A stretch of DNA of 64,000 nucleotides from an uncultured beta proteobacterium (GTDB lineage: Bacteria > Pseudomonadota > Gammaproteobacteria > Burkholderiales > Burkholderiaceae_C). Made by a program: the position numbers and the translations under genes. Of the stretch, positions 7,650-16,871 are shown piece by piece. The notes beneath the pieces are model-generated. The model ran no database searches. It was not told the origin of the DNA and saw only the letters and a list, made by a program, of their open reading frames with translations. Numbering within the stretch: position 1 is the first letter of the stretch; each line of letters opens with the position of its first letter. Location of the stretch: NCBI GenBank assembly GCA_903909815.1, contig CAIVXG010000024.1:52616-116615 (forward strand), read 5' to 3'.

Positions 7650-9461
7650 ATGACCCCCCGCTGCCTGACCCCAATCGTTTCAACGTGCGACACTGGGTCG
7701 GTCGTTGCAGGCTATGGCGCCCAGCCCCAGGCCTTGCTGCAGATTTTGCGCGAGCTTCAGGCTCAGCGCGGTTGGCTGTCCCCAGAAACGCTAGGTGGGG
7801 TGGCCGGGGCGCTGGGTTTGACACTGGCGCAGGTGCAGGGCGTGGCGGGCTTTTACCGTTTCCTGCACACGCAGCCTGTGGGCGCGTACCGCGTGCTGTT
7901 CAGCGACAACGTGAGTGACCGTCTGCTCGGCAGTGAGGCGCTTTTGGCCGACCTGTGCCGTCGCCTGGGGGTCACTCCGGGACGGCTCAGCGGCGACGGT
8001 CTGGTGAGTGTGGACCGGACCTCGTGCACAGGACTGTGCGACCAGGGCCCGGCCCTGCTCATCAACCACCATCAGGTCGTGACGCAACTGAACGCCGAGC
8101 GCGTGGCGCAAATGGCTGAGTTGATGCGCGCGCGCGCGCCGATGCCACAATGGCCACCGGAGTGGTTCGAGGTGCAGGACAACATCCGCCGCGCCGAGTT
8201 GCTTCTGCGTGAGCCTGGCGCGCCGGGCGCGGCGCTCGCGGCGGCGCTGGCGCGCGGGCCGCAAGCGATGTTGGCGGAGATGAAGCGCTCCAATTTGCGG
8301 GGCCGAGGCGGCGCGGGCTTTGCCACCGGACTCAAATGGGAACTTTGCCGCCAGGCGGCAGGGGCCGAGCGCGTGGTGGTGTGCAACGCCGACGAGGGCG
8401 AGCCCGGCACGTTCAAGGACCGGGTGCTGCTCAGGCGCCATGCGCACGACCTGTTCGAAGGCATGAGTATCGCGGCCTTCGTTCTGGGCGCTCGTCAAGG
8501 TTTCGCCTATCTGCGCGGCGAGTACCGGTTCCTGCTGGAACATTTGCAATCCGTGCTGCAACAGCGCCGCGACGCCGGCCTGCTGGGTCAGACCATCCTG
8601 GGGCGCGCGGGTTTCGATTTCGACATCGCGATTCACGTCGGCGCCGGTGCCTACGTTTGCGGAGAAGAGTCGGCCCTGATCGAGTCACTCGAAGGCAAAC
8701 GCGGCACGCCGCGCATCCGCCCGCCGTTTCCGGTCGAGCATGGCTATCTGGGCCATCCCACCGTCGTCAACAACGTCGAGACCTTCTGCGCCGCCATCCA
8801 CATCGCGTTGCACGGAGGAGAATGGTGGGCCGCGATCGGCACGCCCCAATCTACCGGCACCAAGATCCATTCGGTGTCTGGCGACTGCGCGCGCCCAGGC
8901 GTGTACGAATACCCGTTCGGCACCCGCATCGCCCACATGCTGGATGACTGTGGTGCGCGCCATACGCAGGCGGTGCAGGTGGGCGGGCCCTCGGGCATGT
9001 GCCTGTCGCCCTACGAGTTCGGGCGTCGCATCGCTTTCGAAGACGTGCCCACCGCGGGCGCCTTCATGGTGTTCGACCGCAGCCGCGACATGTTCGAGGT
9101 GGCGCGGGGCTTTTCGCACTTCTTCGCGCACGAGAGCTGCGGCTTTTGCACGCCCTGTCGGGTCGGAACGGCTCTGGTGGCCAAACGCATGGACAAGCTG
9201 GCGTCGGGTCAGGGTTCGCGCTACGACATCGACGTGCTGTTCGAACTCGACAAGCTCATGCACACGACCACGCATTGCGGCCTGGGGGCCTCGGCCTGCA
9301 ACGTGTTGCGCGACACCATCCTGAAGTTCCGGCCAGCCTACGAACAGCGTTTGCAGTCGCTGTACTTCGAGCCCGGCTTCGACCTCGACGCCGAACTGTC
9401 CATGGCGCGGCTCATGACCGGACGCGACGACGCAGCCGCGCATCTGGAGAACTGGACGTGA
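7650..9461 (+). CDS. hoxF: NAD-reducing hydrogenase diaphorase subunit HoxF
   Basis: A 603-residue NADH/FMN-binding subunit, equal in length to Cupriavidus necator HoxF. The N-terminal NuoE-like domain (about 20-160) keeps only the second cysteine pair (SCTGLC, Cys126/Cys130); the first pair is replaced by LFSDN, so a full [2Fe-2S] site there is unlikely. The NuoF-like part has LRGRGGAGFATGLKW (216-230, nucleotide site), NADEGEPGTFKDR (246-258, FMN site) and a [4Fe-4S] set Cys497, Cys500, Cys503 and Cys543. It passes electrons between NAD(H) and HoxU. The start is ATG 7650; an in-frame GTG at 7593 is upstream of the predicted promoter start. It overlaps hoxU by four bases. Confidence 0.93.
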   Translation: MTPRCLTPIVSTCDTGSVVAGYGAQPQALLQILRELQAQRGWLSPETLGGVAGALGLTLAQVQGVAGFYRFLHTQPVGAYRVLFSDNVSDRLLGSEALLADLCRRLGVTPGRLSGDGLVSVDRTSCTGLCDQGPALLINHHQVVTQLNAERVAQMAELMRARAPMPQWPPEWFEVQDNIRRAELLLREPGAPGAALAAALARGPQAMLAEMKRSNLRGRGGAGFATGLKWELCRQAAGAERVVVCNADEGEPGTFKDRVLLRRHAHDLFEGMSIAAFVLGARQGFAYLRGEYRFLLEHLQSVLQQRRDAGLLGQTILGRAGFDFDIAIHVGAGAYVCGEESALIESLEGKRGTPRIRPPFPVEHGYLGHPTVVNNVETFCAAIHIALHGGEWWAAIGTPQSTGTKIHSVSGDCARPGVYEYPFGTRIAHMLDDCGARHTQAVQVGGPSGMCLSPYEFGRRIAFEDVPTAGAFMVFDRSRDMFEVARGFSHFFAHESCGFCTPCRVGTALVAKRMDKLASGQGSRYDIDVLFELDKLMHTTTHCGLGASACNVLRDTILKFRPAYEQRLQSLYFEPGFDLDAELSMARLMTGRDDAAAHLENWT

Positions 9462-10180
9462 GTCAAACCACGCCCATGACGGAGCGCTTTACGCTGGATG
9501 GGCAGGAACTGCTGTTCGCGCCCGGCGACAGCATCCTGCAGGCGGCGAGCCGCGCCGGGCGCTACATCCCGCACCTGTGCTGGCATCCCGAGTTTTCCGC
9601 GCATGGTTCATGCCGTTTGTGCACCGTGAAGGTCCATGGCCACGCGAGCGCTGCCTGCACCACGCACGCCGCCCCAGGGCTGGAGGTAGAGAGCAATACC
9701 GAAGAACTGAACGCACATCGCCTGACGCTGCTGCAGATGCTGTTTATCGAAGGCAATCACTTCTGCCCGAGCTGCGAGAAAAGCGGCAACTGCCTGCTCC
9801 AGGCCACGGCCTACGAGATCGGCATGGTGGGGCCGCACTTCGAGGAGCTTTATCCTGACCGTCCCGTGGACGCGAGTCACCCCTACATCCTGCTGGACTT
9901 GAATCGCTGCATCCTGTGTGAGCTGTGCGTTCGCGCCAGCCGCGATGTCGACGGCAAGAACGTCTTTGCCATCGGCGGCCAGGGCATCGCCACTCACCTG
10001 CTGGTGAACAGCGCGAGCGGACGCCTGATCGACACGGACATGGCGCTGGCTGACCGCGCTGCAGGCATCTGCCCCGTGGGCGCGATCCTGCCCAAACGCC
10101 AGGGATTCATGATTCCGATCGGGCAGCGGCGCTTTGACAAGTACTCCGTCTCGGAACTGGTGCGGGGGGAGAAGGAGTGA
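9458..10180 (+). CDS. hoxU: NAD-reducing hydrogenase electron-transfer subunit HoxU
   Basis: A 240-residue NuoG-like iron-sulfur protein bridging the HoxF diaphorase and the HoxYH hydrogenase. An N-terminal [2Fe-2S] set (Cys41, Cys52, Cys55, Cys67) is followed by CPSCEKSGNC and then CILCELC with a distant GICPVG, matching C. necator HoxU in order and length. I chose the GTG at 9458 because it overlaps the hoxF stop (GTGA) and has GGAGA seven bases upstream; an ATG at 9476 has no ribosome site. The stop overlaps the hoxY start by four bases. Confidence 0.93.
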   Translation: MSQTTPMTERFTLDGQELLFAPGDSILQAASRAGRYIPHLCWHPEFSAHGSCRLCTVKVHGHASAACTTHAAPGLEVESNTEELNAHRLTLLQMLFIEGNHFCPSCEKSGNCLLQATAYEIGMVGPHFEELYPDRPVDASHPYILLDLNRCILCELCVRASRDVDGKNVFAIGGQGIATHLLVNSASGRLIDTDMALADRAAGICPVGAILPKRQGFMIPIGQRRFDKYSVSELVRGEKE

Positions 10181-10737
10181 ATCAGCCGCTACAGCACTCG
10201 CGCAAGCTCATGTTGGCCACGGTGTCACTGGCCGGGTGCTTTGGTTGCCACATGTCGTTCCTGGACATCGACGAGCGCCTGCTGGAGTTGCTGGACCACG
10301 TCAGCCTGGGACGCTCGCCGCTGACCGACATCAAGGTGGTGGGTTTCTGCGACATCGGTCTGATCGAAGGCGGTCTGTGCAATGCCGAAAACGTGATGGT
10401 GCTGCGCGAGTTTCGGGCACATTGCAAGACACTGGTGGCGGTGGGTGCCTGCGCCATCAATGGTGGGTTGCCGGCGCAGCGCAACCATCTGGACCTGGGC
10501 GTGCTGCTGCGCGAGGTCTACCGCAGTCGAGCGGGTCTGTCCGCGGGCAGCCGCATTCCCAACGACCCCGAGTTGCCACTGCCGCTGAACAGGGTGCATC
10601 CTATCCACGAGGTGGTGCACGTGGACTACTTCCTGCCCGGTTGCCCGCCCTCGGCCGACGCGTTTTTGAGCTTCCTCACCGACCTGATGCAAGGGCGCAC
10701 GCCGCATCTGGGCCATGGCCTGATCCACTACGACTGA
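10177..10737 (+). CDS. hoxY: NAD-reducing hydrogenase small subunit HoxY
   Basis: A 186-residue hydrogenase small subunit of the short cytoplasmic type. It has GCFGCHMSFLD (proximal cluster cysteines), GACAINGG and LPGCPPSAD, with no Tat signal, as expected for soluble group 3d enzymes holding a single [4Fe-4S] cluster. It starts at GTG 10177 overlapping the hoxU stop, with GAAGGA just upstream. It pairs with HoxH, encoded two bases downstream. Confidence 0.93.
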   Translation: MNQPLQHSRKLMLATVSLAGCFGCHMSFLDIDERLLELLDHVSLGRSPLTDIKVVGFCDIGLIEGGLCNAENVMVLREFRAHCKTLVAVGACAINGGLPAQRNHLDLGVLLREVYRSRAGLSAGSRIPNDPELPLPLNRVHPIHEVVHVDYFLPGCPPSADAFLSFLTDLMQGRTPHLGHGLIHYD

Positions 10738-10739
10738 AC

Positions 10740-12254
10740 ATGAACCCATCGCTTGAAACCGCCGCCGCGCCGCAGGGCCTGCGCCGCGTGGCCATCGATC
10801 CGGTCTCACGGGTTGAAGGCCATGGCAAGGTCACGATCTTGCTGGACGCGCAAAACCATGTGCAACAGGTGCGGCTGCACATCGTCGAGTTCCGCGGCTT
10901 TGAGAAATTCATCGAGGGCCGACCGTTCTGGGAGGTGCCGGTGATGGTGCAGCGCCTGTGCGGCATCTGCCCGGTGTCGCACCATCTGGCGGCCTCCAAG
11001 GCCTTCGATCGGGTGCTGGGCACGCCCACCGTCACGCCATCTGCTGAAAAGATGCGCCGGCTCATGCACTACGGCCAGGTGATGCAGTCGCACGCCCTGC
11101 ACTTCTTCTACCTCGCCTCGCCCGATCTGCTGTTCGGCTTCGACTCTGAGGTGAACCGGCGCAACATCGTGGGCGTGGCGCAGGCGCATCCCGAGATCGC
11201 GCGCAAAGGCATCCTGCTGCGCAAGTTCGGCCAGGAGGTGATCCGCGCCACGGCCGGCAAGCGCGTGCACGGCACGGGCTCGGTGCCCGGCGGCGTGAAC
11301 AAGCACCTTAGCCTCGAAGACCGTGCTCTGCTGCAGCGCGACGTGGCGCAAATGCTGGCTTGGGCGCAAGACGCTGTGGCCATTGCCCGGCAACTGCACG
11401 CGCAGAACCCGACTCTGTACGACAGTTTCGGCGCTTGCGGCTCCAATCTGCTTTCGCTGGTGCGCGTCGATGGCGCGCTGGACCTCTATGACGGCGTGCT
11501 GCGCGCGCGCGACCCTGGGGGAAAGATCATCTTCGACGGCGCCCGCGACCAGGACTACCTCGATCTGATCGAGGAGGAGGTCAAGCCCTGGACCTATATG
11601 AAGTTCCCCTTCCTCAAGAGTCTGGGCCCCGAGTTGGGCAGCTATCGTGTAGGTCCGCTGGCGCGGCTGCAGAATTGCGATTTCATCCCCAGTTCGCTGG
11701 CCGAAGTGCAACGGCGCGAGTTCCTCGCTTGCGGCAAGGGCGAACCTATCCATGCGCCGCTGGCCTATCACTGGGCGCGCATGGTCGAACTGCTGCACTG
11801 CATCGAGGTCATACAGGAATTGCTGGACGACCCCGACCTGCTTTCTGGCGAGCTCATGGCCTCGGGTCAACGTCGGGGCGTTGGCGTGGGTGTGATCGAG
11901 GCGCCGCGGGGCACGCTGATCCACCACTACGAGGTTGGCGACGACGATCTGGTCACGATGTGCAACCTGATCGTGTCGACCACCCACAACAACCAGGCCA
12001 TGAACGAGTCTGTGCGCTCGGTGGCGCGAGAATACCTCGACGGACGCGAACTAACCCAAGGTCTGCTCAATCACATCGAGGTCGCGATCCGTGCCTACGA
12101 TCCCTGCCTTTCCTGCGCCACGCATGCGCTTGGGCAGATGCTGCTGGATGTGGAGCTGGTCGGCCCCGAAGGCGAACTCATGGACCGCGTTCAGAGGTGG
12201 CATGACGGCAGCTTCATGCACGATGAGACTGCATCGATCGGGTTGAGGCCATGA
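10740..12254 (+). CDS. hoxH: NAD-reducing hydrogenase large subunit HoxH
   Basis: A 504-residue group 3d catalytic subunit. Ni ligands are in RLCGICPVSHH (Cys74, Cys77) and DPCLSCATH (454-462; Cys456, Cys459). Everything after His462 should be removed by HoxW. That tail is 42 residues here, longer than the 24 or so I recall for C. necator HoxH, and ends ..SIGLRP. Its last codons overlap hoxW by four bases, so the extension may partly reflect growth of the reading frame into the coupling site. The remainder, including the ERVEGH-like VSRVEGHGK at residues 22-30, looks intact. Confidence 0.94.
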   Translation: MNPSLETAAAPQGLRRVAIDPVSRVEGHGKVTILLDAQNHVQQVRLHIVEFRGFEKFIEGRPFWEVPVMVQRLCGICPVSHHLAASKAFDRVLGTPTVTPSAEKMRRLMHYGQVMQSHALHFFYLASPDLLFGFDSEVNRRNIVGVAQAHPEIARKGILLRKFGQEVIRATAGKRVHGTGSVPGGVNKHLSLEDRALLQRDVAQMLAWAQDAVAIARQLHAQNPTLYDSFGACGSNLLSLVRVDGALDLYDGVLRARDPGGKIIFDGARDQDYLDLIEEEVKPWTYMKFPFLKSLGPELGSYRVGPLARLQNCDFIPSSLAEVQRREFLACGKGEPIHAPLAYHWARMVELLHCIEVIQELLDDPDLLSGELMASGQRRGVGVGVIEAPRGTLIHHYEVGDDDLVTMCNLIVSTTHNNQAMNESVRSVAREYLDGRELTQGLLNHIEVAIRAYDPCLSCATHALGQMLLDVELVGPEGELMDRVQRWHDGSFMHDETASIGLRP

Positions 12255-12757
12255 CGGGGAAGCCCACTCCGTTGGCGCAAACGCTGGTGTTCGGCTGGGG
12301 CAACCTCAGCCGCGGCGACGATGCGCTCGGGCCTCTTTTCGTGCAGGCCTTGCGCGACCGCCATGACGCTGACGTGGATGTTGAGTACCTTGACGATTAC
12401 CAATTGCAAATCGAGCACGCGCTAGACCTGGTAGGTCGAGAGCGCGTGCTGTTGGTCGACGCCAGCCTGAGTTGCTGCGCACCGTTTGAGGTGACCAGCG
12501 TTGCGCCTCGGCACGACACGAGTTTTGCCACCCATGCCCTGTCACCCCAAGGATTGCTGCAGGTGTTTCGCGAGGTTCGAGGCGAGGCACCACCACCGTG
12601 CACGCTGCTGCAAATTCGAGGCGAGCGCTTTGAACTCGGGCAGCCGCCCAGTTGTGCCGCGCTGAACCATCTCGCGGCGGCGTTGCAATGGTTCAGCACA
12701 GGGGTTGGAGGCGCGCAGCAGCCGCGAGTCGGTCGCCAACTTTCATGCTTCGACTGA
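12251..12757 (+). CDS. hoxW: HoxH-specific maturation protease HoxW
   Basis: A 168-residue peptidase of the hydrogenase-maturation family, recognisable from FGWGNLSRGDDALG at the N-terminus (acidic Ni ligand), YLDDYQL and the VDAS segment, with the final His in FATHALSPQ. It starts with an ATG overlapping the hoxH stop (ATGA). It differs clearly from HybD upstream, fitting the rule that each large subunit has its own protease. It is the last gene of hoxFUYHW; the broken response regulator that follows is convergent, 36 bases away. Confidence 0.9.
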   Translation: MTGKPTPLAQTLVFGWGNLSRGDDALGPLFVQALRDRHDADVDVEYLDDYQLQIEHALDLVGRERVLLVDASLSCCAPFEVTSVAPRHDTSFATHALSPQGLLQVFREVRGEAPPPCTLLQIRGERFELGQPPSCAALNHLAAALQWFSTGVGGAQQPRVGRQLSCFD

Positions 12758-12793
12758 GAAGCGCACCGAGTCATTAAAACTCGCCCTTTCACG

Positions 12794-13452
12794 TCATGCG
12801 GTGTCGCTGTCGACCAGACCGTTTTCCATGCTGTACCGCACCAGCGCCGCCAGGTTGGGCAGCTGCAGCTTCTCCTGGATTCGAGTCTTGTGCGTGCTCA
12901 CGGTTTTGACCGACAGATGCAACGCATCGCCGATGTCGGTCAGACGTTCGCCTTTGACCAAGCGGCGTAGCACTTCCAGTTCGCGGTTCGAGAGCAGTTC
13001 ATGGCGTGGCGTCTGCGCTGTTCCCGTGAGTTGCAGCACCACCCGCTCTGCCAAACCGGGCGTGACGTAAGCACCACCGTTGACCACTTTCCGCACGGCC
13101 TGGACGAGCTCGGTCCCAGCGCGGTCTTTCGTGACATAGCCGCGCGCCCCGCCTTGAGGGCACGCAAGGCGTATTGCTCTTCCGGATGCATGCTCAGCAC
13201 CATCACTGCCAGCCGGGGAAATTCGGTGGGGATACGTTTGACGAACTCCAGGCCGCCCATTCCCGGCATCGTCAAATCGACGATCGCCAGTTCAAACTCC
13301 TGCTCTCGCAGCCGGTCCAGGGCCAAAAATCCATTCTCGATACGCCAGCCCTCGGGCGTGCTGCTCAGGATGCGCTTGAGGCCTCCACGGATGACTTCAT
13401 GGTCATCAACGATCAATATCCGCAGCCCTTGCATTTCTGCTTCGGCGTCCAT
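12794..13452 (-). pseudogene. NarL/FixJ-type response regulator, frameshifted
   Basis: The N-terminal frame (from 13452) encodes a receiver domain: MQGLRILIVDDHEV, phosphoacceptor Asp59 in VDLTMPGMGG, and RALKAG near residue 101. There the frame is lost. The next frame continues exactly with ARGYVTKDRAG and a complete LuxR-type helix-turn-helix (LSNRELEVLRRLVKGERLTDIGDAL). Restoring one G in the run at 13147-13150 would join them into a 219-residue protein, the normal family length. The fault is therefore a one-base deletion in a homopolymer, either a real mutation or a sequencing error. No cognate kinase is adjacent. Its place beside hoxW suggests a former role in hydrogenase control (inference). 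Confidence 0.85.
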
Positions 13453-13718
13453 CCTTCATTCCTTTGAAGAGCCGACCCGAAAATCGGCACGGCCTGCGTT
13501 TGCAGACGCCAATTTGGCGCTCGCGCAGGATATGCGAAAGCATATGCGACCCTCACTTTAGGCCTTGCGAATCCGGTCTATTGCGCTGGATATTCGGAAT
13601 ATTCCTAATGCCTTTTCGGCTGCATTCCGCTGGCAATCCGCGGTGCTCGCCGATTGCCAGGGGCGAGCGATAGCGCGATGCTTGTAGTCATAAAAGTGAC
13701 AACATTCTGGAGCGCCAC

Positions 13719-14495
13719 ATGAAGGCCAGTACGCATGCCATCGAACCCGAGGCCGCGGACCCGGCTGCGTGGTTTGTCCACCGCGGCGTGAGTCTGCCCG
13801 AGAGGGCACCGGGCCACATGAGTGATGTCCTGCACCTGCTTGGCGCCGTTGCAGATGACTGGGCTCAGTCCTGCGTCGTACCGCATTGGCGGTCGCGTCG
13901 CGGTAGTACCTTTTGCCGTGAGAGCAGTCTGACGCAAGCCATTTGAGTCGTGCGCTTCGGCTCCTTCAAGTGCCTGAAGACCGGCGAAGACGGCTACGAA
14001 CACGTTCTGGGATTCACCGGTGCGGGTGAGGTCTTGGGGCTGGAGGGCCTGGTGCTGCCGCAGCTTCCCTACGACGTGGTGGCACTGGAGGATTCCAGCG
14101 TGATTGAGCTGCCGCTGCGTGAGATCGAGGTCTGGCGGCAGCACTCCAGCGCCCTGAATCACGCGCTGCAATGTGCGCTGGTGGGACAACTGGCCCGGGC
14201 CAGCGACATCGCTGAAATGATGGCTGCCGTGGCCTCCGAGGTGCGCCTGGCACGCTTTCTGCTATGGTATTCCAACCGCCTGGCTGCGCGCGGGCAATCG
14301 CGCACGAGGTTTCTGCTGCGCATGAGCCGGCGCGATATTGCCAGCTTGCTGGCGGTGGCGCATGAATCCATCAGTCGCAGCTTCGCATTGCTGGCCGAGT
14401 GGGGTGATGTGCGGGCCGACATCCGTGAAATCGAAATCCTCGAAATGGACGGTTTGAAGGCGTGTAAGCACAAAGCCCGCCGCGACCGCGATTGA
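13719..14495 (+). pseudogene. Crp/Fnr family regulator interrupted by an in-frame TGA
   Basis: A 258-codon frame with a TGA at codon 76 (13944-13946). Sequence on both sides is collinear with Fnr: GSTFCRESSLTQAI, stop, VVRFGSFKCLKTGEDGYEHVLGF; the stop falls where Fnr has the conserved Tyr of LYAIRSG. The C-terminal helix-turn-helix contains HESISRSFALL, with the E..SR residues that read TTGAT in Fnr. No N-terminal CX2-CX5-C iron-sulfur motif is present, so it resembles a DNR-like or other Fnr branch rather than an oxygen sensor. A GTG at 13950 could restart translation to give a protein lacking the first part of the sensory domain. Broken or mis-sequenced; function otherwise unknown. Confidence 0.82.
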
Positions 14496-14640
14496 GTTCG
14501 CTCAAGCGTGCCGCATCGACCGGTGCCATGATGAGCCAGTTCTTTACTCACCTCACCGCAAACGGTCATGACAGCACACAAGTGGCACTGACCCGGCGCT
14601 GGATCTCCGGAGCGAATGCGGCCACGACCTGGCATTGAAA

Positions 14641-16194
14641 ATGAAATTGACACAGATTGCAGCCTGGAGCCTGTTGCTGCTGCACGGTCTGTGCGGCGGC
14701 GCAGCCGCGGCACAGACCGTGTCGCGCTTGCCCTGGTTCGAGCAGGGACGCCCCAGTGCGCAGGCGCTGCAAGCGGTTGCGATCTTGGCCGATGCGGCCT
14801 CTGATGGACTGGATCCGCTCGATTACCGGGTGCAGGAGCTGCAGGCCGCGATCGACCGTGCTGGTGCCGCCACGGCCCCCGATTCTGGCGCGCAAGTGCG
14901 ACTGGAGACCGCGCTGACGCGGTCGATGCAGCGTTACTTGTCTGACCTGCATTCGGGGCGCATCGACCCGCTTCAAATTCACGCCCGCTTTGAGCTGCCA
15001 CGTAACCGCTCCTTCGAGCCGGACGCGGCTTTGGGCGCTGCGCTGGCGGCGCACCGACTGCCGCTGGCGGCGCGTGAGGCCGCGCCCCAACTCAGCCAAT
15101 ACGCGCAGCTGCGAGGGTTGTTGCGCCAATACCAGGCGCTGGGAGCGCATCCGGCTTGGGCGCAGCCACTGGCGCCGCCTGCGAGAAGCAAGCTGGAGCC
15201 AGGCCAGTCCTACCCCGATCTGGGGCGGTTGGCGCAGCGGCTGCAGGCGCTGGGCGACCTGGGTCCCGGTGCGGGGTTGCCCGTGTCCTATGACGACACG
15301 CTGGCGGCGGCGATCCGGTCGTTCCAGCAACGTCATGGCCTGGCAGAGGATGGTGTCATCGGGCGGTCCACGTTGGCCGCTCTGAACGTGGCCCCCGCGC
15401 AGCGGGCACAGCAGATTGCGCTGGCGCTTGAGCGCCTGCGCTGGACACCCCTGCTGGAAGGGCCACGCATGATCGTCGTGAACGTGCCCGAGTTTGTGCT
15501 GCGCGCCTACGAGACCCGGGGTGAGCAGGTTGATGTCAAACTGGAGATGAAGGTCGTGGTCGGGCGCGCACTCAACACCCGCACACCCTTGCTGGGTGCG
15601 GACCTGCGCGCCATCGAGTTCAGTCCTTATTGGAATGTGCCCAGGTCGATTGCCCGCGCCGAGACCGTGCCGCGGATCAGACGCGACCCGGCCTATTTTC
15701 GGCAGCAGGGTTTCGAGTTCGTGGGGCAAGACGGCAAGGCTTCAACCACGCTCGGCGCCGCACAGCTGGACGCCGTATTGCGCGGCGAGTTGCGGATTCG
15801 GCAGCGCCCGGGGCCGAACAACGCCTTGGGCGACATCAAATTCGTGTTCCCGAACAGTGACGACATCTATTTGCACCATACGCCGGCGCTGCAATTGTTC
15901 GAGCGCGACCGGCGCGACTTCAGCCACGGCTGCATCCGTGTGCAGGAACCCGTGGAACTGGCAAAATTCGTGTTGCGGAACCAAGCGGAATGGACCGAAA
16001 CCCGAATCCGTGCAGCCATGGACCATGGCGTGTCGCAGACGCTGCGGCTGGATCAGCCGCTACCGGTTTTGATCGTCTATGTCACGGCCCTGGTCAAGCA
16101 AGGCAGGGGATACTTCTATACGGACCTCTACGGTCAGGACCGATTGCTGGAGCAGGTCTTGCGTCAGCGCAATGCCAGAATGCCTCCGTCATGA
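14641..16194 (+). CDS. ldtD: L,D-transpeptidase, YcbB/LdtD family
   Basis: A 517-residue periplasmic enzyme that makes 3-3 cross-links in peptidoglycan. A signal peptide (WSLLLLHGLCGGAAAAQ) is followed by an Ala-rich N-terminal domain, a peptidoglycan-binding domain (YDDTLAAAIRSFQQRHGLAEDGVIG, about 220-245) and the YkuD catalytic domain ending in SHGCIRVQ, with the nucleophilic Cys. The domain order is that of E. coli YcbB/LdtD. I start at ATG 14641; a TTG six bases earlier is possible. The stop overlaps the next gene (ATGA), giving the same ldtD-mepK pairing seen in E. coli as ycbB-ycbK. Confidence 0.9.
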   Translation: MKLTQIAAWSLLLLHGLCGGAAAAQTVSRLPWFEQGRPSAQALQAVAILADAASDGLDPLDYRVQELQAAIDRAGAATAPDSGAQVRLETALTRSMQRYLSDLHSGRIDPLQIHARFELPRNRSFEPDAALGAALAAHRLPLAAREAAPQLSQYAQLRGLLRQYQALGAHPAWAQPLAPPARSKLEPGQSYPDLGRLAQRLQALGDLGPGAGLPVSYDDTLAAAIRSFQQRHGLAEDGVIGRSTLAALNVAPAQRAQQIALALERLRWTPLLEGPRMIVVNVPEFVLRAYETRGEQVDVKLEMKVVVGRALNTRTPLLGADLRAIEFSPYWNVPRSIARAETVPRIRRDPAYFRQQGFEFVGQDGKASTTLGAAQLDAVLRGELRIRQRPGPNNALGDIKFVFPNSDDIYLHHTPALQLFERDRRDFSHGCIRVQEPVELAKFVLRNQAEWTETRIRAAMDHGVSQTLRLDQPLPVLIVYVTALVKQGRGYFYTDLYGQDRLLEQVLRQRNARMPPS

Positions 16195-16754
16195 AGGACT
16201 CACACCGCAACTCCCGCCGCCTGTTCCTGCACTGCGCCACAGCCGTGTCGTTGGCGCTGACGGCGCATCCGGTGTTGGCCGCAGCGCCGGATGCGCGACC
16301 GCGACGCGGCGAGCGTCGGCTGGCGTTGCACCACACCCATACCGGAGAAAGCATTGCCCTGGCCTACGCGCTCGGGGACTCGCTGGTGCCGGAGGCGTTG
16401 CTGGCGCTCAACCACTTTCTGCGCGATCACTACAGCGGCGACGTGGGCGTGATCGCGCCCTCACTGTTCGATCAGCTGCACCAGTTACAGCAGACGCTGG
16501 CCAGCGTTCAGCCGTTCCAGGTCATCTCCGGCTACCGCAGTCCTGCCACCAACGCCGTGCTGCAGAAAACGCGCGGCGGCGGCGTCGCCAAACACAGCCT
16601 GCACATGGAAGGCCGCGCCATCGATATTCGTCTGCCCGATGTGCCACTGGTCGACCTGCGCGATGCTGCGCTGTCGCAGCGCGCTGGAGGCGTTGGCTAT
16701 TACCCCGGCGAACGCTTTGTGCACGTGGACACTGGCCCGGTGCGGCGCTGGTGA
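16191..16754 (+). CDS. mepK: DUF882 / M15-type murein endopeptidase, MepK-like
   Basis: A 187-residue protein with a Tat-like export signal (NSRRLFLHCATAVSLALTAHPVLA). The catalytic zinc motif is visible as HSLHMEGRAID followed by HVD near the C-terminus, as in MepK/YcbK, which cleaves 3-3 cross-links made by L,D-transpeptidases. GYRSPATN is the usual peptidase M15 motif. Translational coupling to the LdtD homologue puts a cross-link maker and its cutter in one operon. Confidence 0.88.
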   Translation: MKDSHRNSRRLFLHCATAVSLALTAHPVLAAAPDARPRRGERRLALHHTHTGESIALAYALGDSLVPEALLALNHFLRDHYSGDVGVIAPSLFDQLHQLQQTLASVQPFQVISGYRSPATNAVLQKTRGGGVAKHSLHMEGRAIDIRLPDVPLVDLRDAALSQRAGGVGYYPGERFVHVDTGPVRRW

Positions 16755-16871
16755 GTCGGGCCTGGCAGGTCCAAAGGCCGGTTTGGCCGGTGAGCCGTTG
16801 GCACCCGCTCGAAGCCTTCGATGGTTTCATGGATCGATGAAATCTCCCCATAGCTTGACGGATACATGGGG

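Noticed and set aside
13944..13946. The TGA in the Crp/Fnr gene as a selenocysteine codon
   Set aside because: The site corresponds to a structural Tyr in Fnr, not a redox position, and I see no adjacent stem-loop typical of a bacterial selenocysteine insertion element.
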